Source of the DNA: Bradyrhizobium sp. Y36
Lineage (GTDB): Bacteria > Pseudomonadota > Alphaproteobacteria > Rhizobiales > Xanthobacteraceae
Direction of reading: 5' to 3'
Length of the DNA stretch: 64,000 nucleotides
NCBI RefSeq assembly: GCF_002531575.1
Contig: NZ_NWTI01000002.1
Coordinates: 124,001-188,000, forward strand
Shown here piece by piece: positions 52,283-60,334 of this stretch; within the stretch, counting starts at the first letter, position 1; each line of letters begins with the position of its first letter. The position numbers were made by a program, and so were the translations under genes. The notes beneath the pieces were generated by a model. That model ran no database searches and was not told where the DNA came from. It saw nothing but the letters and a program-made list of their open reading frames with translations.

Positions 52283-53590
52283 ATGGCCAGATTTGCGAGC
52301 AGGAGGACACGGCAGCACGCCGTGCTATCGGAGGATTTCGAACGCGAGCTGACACGCGAAGTGCTGCGCACCGAGCTGCTCCGGGTGCGGGCGCTGATCA
52401 CGACCGGCTGCGTTATGGTGCTGTTCCTCACCGCGATGTATCTGGTCGATCCCACTGTGGTGAACAGGGTGTGGCGCGGCACGGAAGGGCTCGTCGAGGT
52501 CTACGGCCTTCTCGGCGGCTTCATCCTGTTCGAGGTCTGGGTCCATACCCAGATCAGGAACAATCTCAAGCTCGACCGCGACGTGCCGGTGGTCCGGCGC
52601 TATGTCGGCGCGTTGATCGAGACGTCGCTGCCCACCGTCATCCTCGTCCTCCAGATCCGGACCTTGGGCGCGAGCCAGGCGCTCGGCTTCGCGGTGCCGC
52701 TGATCTATTTCATCTTCGTCATCCTCTCGACCCTGCGGCTCGATTTCTACCTGTCGACGTTCACGGGTTTCGTCGCGGCGGCCGAGCTGTTCGCCGTCGC
52801 GCTGATCTACGATTCTGCCAGTGGTGCCGGTGAGCCGCAGGCCTATTTCCATGCCGTGCGCAGCACCATCATCCTGATCTGTGGCGTGCTGGCGGGCGCC
52901 GTCGGCGCGCAGCTCCGTCGCCAGTTCGCCGCGAGCATTGCGGCGGCGACCGCGCGCGACCGGGTGACGAACCTGTTCGGCCAGCATGTCTCGCCGCAGG
53001 TCGTGGAGCAACTGATGGCGGCAGGGACCAGCACCGGCGGGGACGTCCGCCGCGTTGCGGTGATGTTCGTCGATTTCCGCGGCTTCACGGCCGGCGCGCA
53101 ATCGCGTACCCCGCAGGAAGTGGTGGATCGGCTCGACGGCGCCTTTGCGGTGCTTGTGGACATTCTCGACCGTCACGGCGGCATCGTGAACAAGTTCCTC
53201 GGCGATGGCTTCCTCGCTCTGTTCGGCGCGCCGCTGGAAGCCTCCGACGCCGCGCAGCGGGCGGTTGCCGCGGGCCGCGACATGCTGCACGCAATGGGCC
53301 GCATCAACGCGCAGACGAGCTGGCCGCTGCGCATCGGCATCGGCATTCATTTCGGCGAGGTCGTCGCCGGCAATATCGGCTCGCCCCGGCGCAAGGAGTA
53401 CACCGTCATCGGCGACACCGTGAATTTCGCCTCGCGGCTGGAAGCGCTGAACAAGGAGTTCGGCTCGCAGCTCCTGATTTCGGCGACCGTGCGCGAGGCG
53501 CTGGGCGAGGCCGGCAGCGACGCTGTCGCGCTCGGCGAGGTCGCCGTGCGAGGCTATGAGCAGAAGGTGGCGGTGTTTCAATTGGGGTAG
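52283..53590 (+). CDS. membrane-bound class III adenylate/guanylate cyclase
   Basis: The 435-residue product has six predicted spans (residues about 40-205) and a C-terminal catalytic domain: metal Asp in VAVMFVDFRGFTAG, second metal Asp in FLGDGFLALFG, and substrate-base region EYTVIGDTVNFASRLEA. The catalytic residues look intact. It follows the efflux operon by 28 bp but may be transcribed separately. Product is likely cAMP. Confidence 0.94.
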   Translation: MARFASRRTRQHAVLSEDFERELTREVLRTELLRVRALITTGCVMVLFLTAMYLVDPTVVNRVWRGTEGLVEVYGLLGGFILFEVWVHTQIRNNLKLDRDVPVVRRYVGALIETSLPTVILVLQIRTLGASQALGFAVPLIYFIFVILSTLRLDFYLSTFTGFVAAAELFAVALIYDSASGAGEPQAYFHAVRSTIILICGVLAGAVGAQLRRQFAASIAAATARDRVTNLFGQHVSPQVVEQLMAAGTSTGGDVRRVAVMFVDFRGFTAGAQSRTPQEVVDRLDGAFAVLVDILDRHGGIVNKFLGDGFLALFGAPLEASDAAQRAVAAGRDMLHAMGRINAQTSWPLRIGIGIHFGEVVAGNIGSPRRKEYTVIGDTVNFASRLEALNKEFGSQLLISATVREALGEAGSDAVALGEVAVRGYEQKVAVFQLG

Positions 53591-53735
53591 CGCGCCTTCA
53601 CGCGGGAGTCGCGGTTCGTTGAAGCGCCGTCGCGCTGCGTTGAAGACGCGTGATGACATATCCCTGCTAGCTTTCGGGTCCTGCACTGTGGAAGCCGAAT
53701 GTCTCGGCTTTCACTCTTCACCCCGGAGAAAGCCA

Positions 53736-53951
53736 ATGACCCGATTGACCCTTGTTGCGGCCGTCCTGCTCGCCGCAGCCGCCACCCAGACCCAGGCCGC
53801 AACGGTGCGCCACGCTGCCCCGCCGCGCGCGGCCGTCACTCAAGCGATGACCGACACCTGCGTCAGGGCTCCGGCGGAAGGCGCGTATGCCTCCGCGCCC
53901 TACACGCAGCCGCCGTGTCTGCCGAACACGGGCTACGCGTACGCTTACTGA
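53736..53951 (+). CDS. small exported protein, 71 residues
   Basis: The product begins MTRLTLVAAVLLAAAATQTQAATV, a clean Sec signal cut after TQA. The mature part is short and Pro/Tyr-rich (AYASAPYTQPPCLPNTGYAYAY). ATG 53736 follows CCGGAGAAAGCCA. No family. A terminator-like hairpin follows its stop. Confidence 0.7.
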   Translation: MTRLTLVAAVLLAAAATQTQAATVRHAAPPRAAVTQAMTDTCVRAPAEGAYASAPYTQPPCLPNTGYAYAY

Positions 53952-53968
53952 CGATCGCGCCAGACGAT

Positions 53969-53997
53969 GTCGGGTTGGCGGATTCCGCCAGCCCGAC
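53969..53997 (+). terminator. hairpin after the small exported gene
   Basis: A 12-bp stem GTCGGGTTGGCG/CGCCAGCCCGAC (one G-T pair, loop GATTC) starts 18 bp past the stop. No T tract follows. Confidence 0.5.
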
Positions 53998-54151
53998 CTC
54001 GATAGATGACTGCAGTCCGTCAGCCCTCCAACACGCCATTCGCTATTGCTCCGATTGCTCCGAATTTTGGGGCATGACGAGCGATGTCGCCGGCCTGTAA
54101 AGTCCCGGCGATGCGGCCGGTTGCGGCCGCGACTTGCATGGGGAAGTGACG

Positions 54152-55066
54152 ATGCTGCGCCGCTACATCACCGTCGACGTGTTCACCGACCGCGCTTTCG
54201 GCGGCAACCAGCTTGCCGTGGTGCTCGACGCCGGCGGGCTTTCGTCCAGGCAGATGCAGGCGATTGCCACCGAATTCAACTATTCCGAGACCACCTTCGT
54301 GCTGCCGCCGCGCGACAAGGCCCATGATGCGGAGGTGCGCATCTTCACGCCGGTCCGTGAGATGCCGTTCGCAGGCCATCCCAATGTCGGCACGTCCTTC
54401 GTGCTGGCGAGCCTTGCGAAGGAGCCGAAGCCGCGCCTGCTGTTCGAGGAGATCGCGGGCCTCGTGCCGGTCGACATCTTCAGGGAGCAGGGAAAGGTGG
54501 TCAGCACCGAGCTGACCGCGCCGCAGCCGCTGTCGCGGCTTGCGCAGCTTTCGGCCGAGGACGTCGCAGCCTGCATCTCGTTGAGCGCCGATGACATCAG
54601 GACCGATCGTCACGCCCCGCAGGTCGTTGGCGTCGGGACGCCCTTCGTGGTCGCGGAAGTGCATTCGCGCGATGCGCTGAAGCGGGCGAGGTCCGACGCG
54701 GCGGCCTTCGGCAGGCTCTTGCCGCGCGACGGTGCAGTCTCGGTGTGGTTCTACACGCGCGATGTGCCCGCGGCGGAGGCGCCGAGCGAGATCCAGGCGC
54801 GGATGTTCATGCGCGGTGCCGGCGGCTACGCTGAGGATCCGGCCACCGGCAGCGCCACGGTTGCCGCGGCCGCACTGTTCGCCGATCTCGATCCCGTGCG
54901 CGATGGCGAACTCAAGCTCACGGTCGGCCAAGGCTTTGACATGGGTCGGCCGAGCATTCTGCTGACGCGCGTGCGCAAGCAGGACGGCAAGATCGTCTCC
55001 GCCCATGTCGGCGGCAGTTGTGTGCAGATGATGGAGGGGACGTTCAAGCTGACGGGGGAGGGGTAA
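54152..55066 (+). CDS. PhzF-family isomerase/epimerase-like protein
   Basis: The 304-residue product has the duplicated hot-dog-like PhzF fold. The conserved first half reads ITVDVFTDRAFGGNQLAVVLDAGG, SETTFVLPP and TPVREMPFAGHPNVGTSF, and the second half MFMRGAGGYAEDPATGSAT. The active-site Glu is in NYSETTFVL. ATG 54152 has GGGGAAGTGACG upstream. Substrate unknown. Confidence 0.93.
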   Translation: MLRRYITVDVFTDRAFGGNQLAVVLDAGGLSSRQMQAIATEFNYSETTFVLPPRDKAHDAEVRIFTPVREMPFAGHPNVGTSFVLASLAKEPKPRLLFEEIAGLVPVDIFREQGKVVSTELTAPQPLSRLAQLSAEDVAACISLSADDIRTDRHAPQVVGVGTPFVVAEVHSRDALKRARSDAAAFGRLLPRDGAVSVWFYTRDVPAAEAPSEIQARMFMRGAGGYAEDPATGSATVAAAALFADLDPVRDGELKLTVGQGFDMGRPSILLTRVRKQDGKIVSAHVGGSCVQMMEGTFKLTGEG

Positions 55067-55069
55067 CTG

Positions 55070-55174
55070 GTCATTCCGGGGCGCGCGTAGCGCGAACCCG
55101 GAATCCATTTATCCACCCACTCTGCCGCTCCATGGATTCCGGGTTCGCGCCAAGAGGGCGCGCCCCGGAATGAC
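55070..55174. repeat. GTCATTCCGG palindromic repeat element
   Basis: The 105-bp element carries outer arms GTCATTCCGGGGCGCGC/GCGCGCCCCGGAATGAC and inner arms GAACCCGGAATCCA/TGGATTCCGGGTTC. Its first 36 bases are identical to the copy at 40311. It lies between phzF-like and DUF488 genes, which converge. Confidence 0.9.
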
Positions 55175-55182
55175 GACAATAG

Positions 55183-55644
55183 CTACACCTGCCGCCCCGC
55201 CAAATTCGTCACCGTCACCCCATCGCGCTCCTCGATGATCTCCGCGATCATCTGGCGATGGCAGTGGGTGTGATCGCGCTCGTAGCAGAGCAGGCACACC
55301 GGGCCCGCCTTCTTCACCAGCGCCGAGAGCTCGTCCATGGCTTCCCTGGCCTCGGGTGCCTTCAGATGCTTTGAGAAGATCTTCTCCAGCAAATCGTACT
55401 GCCCGCTGCGGGCGGCGAGGCGGCCTTCCTTCGGCGTGCCGAGCGCGGCGAGATGGACATAGGCAATGCCGCGCTCGTCGAGCCCTGCCGCAAGCTGCTT
55501 CTTGGAAAAGCCCGGCCGGCGCGACGACGTCACGGCGCGCACGTCCACCACGAGCTTGACGCCGGCCTGGTCCAACTCGTCCAGCACGGCCTTGGACGGC
55601 GTCTGCTCATAACCGATGGTGAAGAGCTTCTTCGCTTTTGCCAT
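55183..55644 (-). CDS. DUF488-family protein
   Basis: The 153-residue product begins TIGYEQTPSKAVLDELDQAG and has VVDVRAVTSSRRPGFSKK and CLLCYERDHTHCHRQMIAEII, all typical of DUF488, which has a conserved CxxCHR-like motif. The function is not known. It lies 8 bp past the DUF72 stop on the same strand, a common pairing. Confidence 0.93.
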   Translation of the reverse strand: MAKAKKLFTIGYEQTPSKAVLDELDQAGVKLVVDVRAVTSSRRPGFSKKQLAAGLDERGIAYVHLAALGTPKEGRLAARSGQYDLLEKIFSKHLKAPEAREAMDELSALVKKAGPVCLLCYERDHTHCHRQMIAEIIEERDGVTVTNLAGRQV

Positions 55645-55652
55645 GGGGCGCC

Positions 55653-56489
55653 TCAGCTGACCCGCGCGATCAGTTCCATGGCGCCGTGCGGTGCGCGCAC
55701 CTTGCCCTCGTGAATGACATAGGCGAACACGTCGCGCGGCTCCTTCTTGGGCTTGGCCTCGTCAACTTTCGGCAGGTCGTCCGGTTCGCCGCCTGCGGCC
55801 CAATCCTTGAAGCGCCCGGCCCAGGCATCGAGCTGCTTCGGCGGGTAGCACGTCTTGATCTCGTCATTGCCCTTCTGCAAGCGCGCATAGACGAAGTCGC
55901 CGGCGACGTCGGCGATGGCGGGATACTTGCCGTGCTCGGCGAACACGACTGGCGTCTCGAACTCGCGGATCAGCGCCACGAAGTCCGGCGTGCAGAAGCT
56001 GTCGTGGCGGACTTCGACGACATGGCGCAGCGCGCGTCCGTCGAGCTTGCGCGGCAGCAGCTCGAGAAACTTGCCGAAATCGGCACCGTCGAATTTCTTG
56101 GTCGGCGCGAACTGCCACAGCACCGGCCCGAGATGGTCGCCGAGTTCCAGTACGCCGGAATCATAGAACCGCTTGATGGAGTCGCCGGCCTCGGCGAGCA
56201 CGCGGCGGTTGGTGGCGAAGCGCGGTCCCTTCACCGAGAACACGAAGCCGTCGGGCACCTCGCTCGCCCATTTGCGAAAGCTCTCCGGCTTCTGCGAGCC
56301 GTAATAGGTGCCGTTGATCTCGATCGAGGTCAGCTTCGAGGCTGCGTAAGACAGCTCCTTCGCCTGTGTGAGTTTCTCCGGATAGAACACGCCGCGCCAG
56401 GGCTCGAAGGTCCAGCCGCCGATGCCGATGAAGATGTTGCCGGATTTTTTGGACGCGGTTTTTGCTTTTGCCACGGGAGGATCTCGCAT
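55653..56489 (-). CDS. DUF72-family TIM-barrel protein
   Basis: The 278-residue product begins with a Lys-rich head, then IFIGIGGWTFEPWRGVFYPEKLTQAKELSYAA in blocks and SIEINGTYYGSQKPESFRKW. The core also has LGPVLWQFAP and HVVEVRHDSF. DUF72 is a TIM-barrel family of unknown function often found beside DUF488, as here. The start was taken at ATG 56489. Confidence 0.93.
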   Translation of the reverse strand: MRDPPVAKAKTASKKSGNIFIGIGGWTFEPWRGVFYPEKLTQAKELSYAASKLTSIEINGTYYGSQKPESFRKWASEVPDGFVFSVKGPRFATNRRVLAEAGDSIKRFYDSGVLELGDHLGPVLWQFAPTKKFDGADFGKFLELLPRKLDGRALRHVVEVRHDSFCTPDFVALIREFETPVVFAEHGKYPAIADVAGDFVYARLQKGNDEIKTCYPPKQLDAWAGRFKDWAAGGEPDDLPKVDEAKPKKEPRDVFAYVIHEGKVRAPHGAMELIARVS

Positions 56490-56590
56490 CGACGGGGAGG
56501 GAGGGCTTTATCCTAGTCAAACGAGATGTGATTGGCCAGTTCTCGCCTCGAGTCTAAGCTCGGCAGTGATCTGCGAAAAAGGAGAACAAG

Positions 56591-56971
56591 ATGCGGATGC
56601 TGACGGTGGGAGCGACGCTCGTCATGATGACATCTGCTGCCATGATGACTTCGGTCATGGCGGATGACGACGATGCCAGGAGCGCACAGAAGCTCGCCCA
56701 GCAGGGCCGCGATGATTACTGGCATTGCCTGGCGCGGGAATATTCGCGGGACAGCAATCAGGGAATGACGGACCAGGATTTTGGCCGCTCGGTCGCGGGC
56801 GCCTGTCCGTCGGAGCGGCAATATTACCGGGTGGCGCTGCTCGGCTATCTCACCACGCAATATCCGAACATCGATGCCGGCGCCCATCTCGCGACCGCGA
56901 ACAGGGCGGTGGAGTCCGCGCAGAAGGATATCGTGTCGGCTTTCGTCAAGCACAGGCCGCCAGCGAAGTAG
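56591..56971 (+). CDS. small exported protein, 126 residues
   Basis: The N-terminus is a Met-rich signal peptide (MLTVGATLVMMTSAAMMTSVMA, cut after VMA). The mature part is helical and polar with WHCLAREYSRDS and VAGACPSERQYY, so one disulfide is possible. ATG 56591 follows AAAGGAGAACAAG. No family recognised. Confidence 0.75.
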   Translation: MRMLTVGATLVMMTSAAMMTSVMADDDDARSAQKLAQQGRDDYWHCLAREYSRDSNQGMTDQDFGRSVAGACPSERQYYRVALLGYLTTQYPNIDAGAHLATANRAVESAQKDIVSAFVKHRPPAK

Positions 56972-57036
56972 GGGCCCTTCCGGCTCCGCGCGCATCCGTG
57001 GTATCACGGGGCGTATCTGGATGAGGGATGGGTTTC

Positions 57037-57240
57037 ATGGCGTCTGAGTCGATGGGTGGCATTCTGGGCGCGATCGTCGCCGCGATCGTGCTTGCGGTCG
57101 CCGTCGTGTTCGGGCCGATCGGCCAGTACGGCAAGCCGCCCAAACCGGCGAAGGTCGAGCCGGCCCCGGCTGCGGCACCCGTTGCCCCCGCCGCGCCGGC
57201 GCCGCGGGGCCCGATCATCCGGGAAGTACCGAACCAATAA
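57037..57240 (+). CDS. 67-residue membrane-anchored Pro/Ala-rich protein
   Basis: One N-terminal span (GAIVAAIVLAVAVVFGPIG, about residues 8-26) is followed by a Pro/Ala/Lys-rich tail ending GPIIREVPNQ. ATG 57037 has GAGGGATGGGTTTC upstream; ATG 57028 is the alternative. It probably has a periplasmic tail. Function unknown. Confidence 0.65.
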   Translation: MASESMGGILGAIVAAIVLAVAVVFGPIGQYGKPPKPAKVEPAPAAAPVAPAAPAPRGPIIREVPNQ

Positions 57241-57498
57241 GCACAAGAATTCCGGTTTCCGGCCCCTTGCGGAGCGGTCCTAGCGTTCCTATCTAGGTTC
57301 TAACGGCGACGTTGAGCGGAAAACTCCGTCGCTGGGACGACCTTGGAATAGCTTCAGGCCTGCGCCGGATGTACGCGCGGCCCGCCGTTCCGGGGTCGTT
57401 GGCATTTGGGACCCCTTTTGGGTCGATTCCCACAGACCTCCCGGCTTGGCAGTGCAAGAACTTGGCAGCGCAGGACGCGGCGGATATACGCTGCCGTC

Positions 57499-58632
57499 AT
57501 GAATGAAGCGATCAGACCCGGCTCCGACCATCCGCCACAGGCTCAAGAGGGCCCGGAACTGTCGGTCATCGTCCCGACCTTCAACGAGCGCGACAACGTC
57601 ACGGTGCTGTACCGGCGGCTGGAGGCGACGCTCGCCAACGTCGCCTGGGAGGTCGTGTTCGTCGACGACAATTCGCCCGACGGCACTTGGGACGTGGTGC
57701 GTGCGCTCGCGCAGCAGGACAGCCGCGTGCGCTGCATCCGCCGCATTGGCCGCCGCGGCCTGTCGGGTGCCTGCATCGAGGGTATCCTGGCCTCCAGCGC
57801 GCCCTTTGTGGCCGTGATCGACGCCGACCTCCAGCACGACGAGACCCAGCTGCCGAAGATGCTGTTGCTGCTCGCCAGCGACGAGGCCGATCTCGTCGTC
57901 GGCAGCCGTTACATCGAGGGCTACAAGAGCGAAGGTTTCAACAAGCAGCGCGCCGGCGCCAGCGCGCTGGCGACCGAGGTGGCCAGGAAGATGCTGCGGG
58001 TCGAGATCGCCGATCCCATGAGCGGCTTTTTCATGGTCCGCCGCGACCGTTTCGAAGAGCTCGCGCCGAAACTGTCGGTGCACGGCTTCAAGATCCTGCT
58101 CGACCTTGTCGCGACCGCGCATGGCGGCTTGCGGGCCGTCGAGATTCCCTACACCTTCGGCGCCCGCCAGCACGGCGAGAGCAAGCTCGATTCCATGGTC
58201 GCGCTGGATTTCCTCGGCCTCGTGCTGGCCAAGCTGACCAACGACATCGTCTCACTCCGTTTCGTCCTGTTCGCGATGGTCGGCGGTATCGGCCTCGTGG
58301 TGCATCTCACCACGCTGTTCATCGGACTTCAGCTGTTCAAAGCGCCGTTCGCGGAGGCGCAGGCCGCCGGCGCCATCGTCGCCATGACCAGCAATTTCGT
58401 CCTCAACAACTTCCTCACCTATCGCGACCAGCGGCTGAAGGGCTTTGCGCTGCTGCGCGGCCTGATCGCCTTCTACATCGTGTGCAGCGTCGGGCTGCTC
58501 GCCAATGTCGGCGTCGCCTTCTCGGTCTACGATCAGGAGCCGATCTGGTGGCTGGCCGGCATGGCCGGTGCACTGATGGGCGTGGTGTGGAACTACGCGA
58601 TGTCGGGCCTGTTCGTCTGGCGCAAGAAATAG
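57499..58632 (+). CDS. GT2 polyprenyl-phosphate glycosyltransferase with GtrA domain
   Basis: The 377-residue product has an N-terminal GT-A domain like dolichol-phosphate mannosyltransferase (IVPTFNERDNV, FVDDNSPDGTWDVV, AVIDADLQHDE, ARQHGESKL). Two C-terminal hairpins of spans follow (residues about 250-370), the GtrA/DPMS pattern (FVLFAMVGGIGLVVH, SNFVLNNFLTYRDQ). It transfers a sugar from a nucleotide donor to polyprenyl phosphate. The next gene, 7 bp on, uses such carriers. Confidence 0.93.
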   Translation: MNEAIRPGSDHPPQAQEGPELSVIVPTFNERDNVTVLYRRLEATLANVAWEVVFVDDNSPDGTWDVVRALAQQDSRVRCIRRIGRRGLSGACIEGILASSAPFVAVIDADLQHDETQLPKMLLLLASDEADLVVGSRYIEGYKSEGFNKQRAGASALATEVARKMLRVEIADPMSGFFMVRRDRFEELAPKLSVHGFKILLDLVATAHGGLRAVEIPYTFGARQHGESKLDSMVALDFLGLVLAKLTNDIVSLRFVLFAMVGGIGLVVHLTTLFIGLQLFKAPFAEAQAAGAIVAMTSNFVLNNFLTYRDQRLKGFALLRGLIAFYIVCSVGLLANVGVAFSVYDQEPIWWLAGMAGALMGVVWNYAMSGLFVWRKK

Positions 58633-58639
58633 CCGGAAG

Positions 58640-60142
58640 ATGGGCGGAGCTGACGCGCGGATCGTCCGCAACACCGCGCTGGTGATTTTCGCGCTGGTGA
58701 CCCTGCGGCTGGTCGCGGCAGCCGTCACGCCGATCACCTTCGACGAAGCCTATTACTGGATGTGGTCGAAGAACCTGGCGGGCGGTTACTACGACCATCC
58801 GCCGATGGTCGCCTACGTGATCCGCGCCGGCACCATGATCGCTGGTGATACCGAGCTCGGCGTTCGCCTGGTCTCCATCCTGCTCGCGCTGCCGATGAGC
58901 TATGCCATCTACCGCTCCGCGGCGATCCTGTTCGGCGGGGTGCGCGTCGCGGCGACCAGCGCCATCCTGCTCAACGTGACGCTGCTGGCGTCCGTCGGCA
59001 CGCTGATCGTGACGCCGGATGCGCCGCTGCTGGTGGCCTCCAGCTTCGTGCTGTTCTTCCTCGCCAAGGTGCTCGAGAGCGGTCGCGGCGCCTGGTGGCT
59101 CGCGGTCGGCGCCGCGGTCGGTGCGGCGCTGCTGTCGAAATACACCGCGATGTTCTTTGGCGCCGCAATCCTGATCTGGCTTGCTTGCGTGCCGAAGCTG
59201 CGGCGCTGGTTCCTCTCGCCGTGGCCCTATCTCGGCGGTCTCGTTGCGCTGGCGCTGTTCTCGCCGGTGATCCTCTGGAATGCGGATCATCAATGGGTCT
59301 CGTTCACCAAGCAGCTCGGTCGCGCCAGGATCGAGGACTTCCGCCCGGTCTTCATCGCCGAGCTGATCCCGACCCAGATCGCGTTCGCGACCCCGCTGGT
59401 CTTCATCCTCGGCGCGATGGGATTGCACGCGCTGACCTGGCAGCGCGCAGGCGCGCTGGCTTCGCGCGTTCTGATCGAGGCGATGTTCTGGACCGTCGTC
59501 GCCTATTTCGTCTGGCATTCGCTGCATGCCCGCGTCGAGGCCAATTGGTTCGCGCCGGTCTATCCGCCCTTCGTCCTCGCTGCGGGCGCCGCCGCCAATC
59601 TCGTGCAGTGGAGGCCGCGCCAGCGGCGCCTCGTGGATTTCTGCCTGCGCTGGGCCGCGCCCGCGGGCATCGTGATGTTTGCCGCGCTGGTCGTCCAGGC
59701 CAACACCGGCTGGCTGTCAGGCTATCGCCGCGACGCGACCGTGCGCAGTGTCGGCGTCGGCTGGCGCGAGCTCGCCGCGGGTATAGAAGCCGAGCGCGTG
59801 CGCCATGGCGCGACCTGCGTGCTCGCGCAGGATTACGGCACCACGGGCTGGCTCGCCTTCTATTTGCCGCGCGGCACCTGCGTGCTGCAGCAGAACCAGC
59901 GCATCCGCTGGGTCAACATGGGCGAGCCCGATCCAAGGCTGCTTGCCGGCAAGCTGCTCTATGTCGACGAGCTGCGCCCTGACGGTCACCCCGTCCTCAA
60001 CGATCTCTTTGCGAAGGTCACCCAGGTTGCGCAATTGCAGCGCAAGCGCGGCCCGCTGGTGGTCGAGACCTACGGCATCGATCTGCTGGAGGATGCCAAG
60101 GGTGACGTGCTCGACCGCTCGCCGCCGCCGGAGGCAAGGTAA
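58640..60142 (+). CDS. GT39/ArnT-like membrane glycosyltransferase
   Basis: The 500-residue product has about ten spans and the acidic motif TFDEAYYWMWSKNLAGGYYDHPPMVAYV in blocks, typical of ArnT/PMT-type GT-C enzymes that use lipid-linked sugars. The C-terminal 140 residues form a soluble periplasmic domain. Together with the preceding GT2-GtrA gene it forms a two-step module for decorating an envelope lipid or glycan. ATG 58640 starts 7 bp after the GT2 stop. Confidence 0.92.
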   Translation: MGGADARIVRNTALVIFALVTLRLVAAAVTPITFDEAYYWMWSKNLAGGYYDHPPMVAYVIRAGTMIAGDTELGVRLVSILLALPMSYAIYRSAAILFGGVRVAATSAILLNVTLLASVGTLIVTPDAPLLVASSFVLFFLAKVLESGRGAWWLAVGAAVGAALLSKYTAMFFGAAILIWLACVPKLRRWFLSPWPYLGGLVALALFSPVILWNADHQWVSFTKQLGRARIEDFRPVFIAELIPTQIAFATPLVFILGAMGLHALTWQRAGALASRVLIEAMFWTVVAYFVWHSLHARVEANWFAPVYPPFVLAAGAAANLVQWRPRQRRLVDFCLRWAAPAGIVMFAALVVQANTGWLSGYRRDATVRSVGVGWRELAAGIEAERVRHGATCVLAQDYGTTGWLAFYLPRGTCVLQQNQRIRWVNMGEPDPRLLAGKLLYVDELRPDGHPVLNDLFAKVTQVAQLQRKRGPLVVETYGIDLLEDAKGDVLDRSPPPEAR

Positions 60143-60165
60143 GTAGGCTCTGCTGCTTTCACGGT

Positions 60166-60304
60166 GTCGTCCCCGCGAAGGCGGGGATCCATACCCCCAG
60201 GGAGGAGTTTGGCGAAGACTGCTCGTGGGCTTATGTAGTCGGTGCGGCCAGCTGTGCTCGTCGATGGATCACGCGGTATGAGTCCCTGCGTTCGCAGGGA
60301 CGAC
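60166..60304. repeat. GTCGTCCCCGCG-type intergenic repeat
   Basis: The 139-bp element has CCCCGCGAAGGCGGGGATCC at the left and TCCCTGCGTTCGCAGGGACG at the right, each a short hairpin. The outer GTCGT/ACGAC ends are inverted. This family is widespread in Bradyrhizobium. Confidence 0.75.
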
Positions 60305-60334
60305 GGCGGCGTGCTGAGTCGATAGCAACGACTT

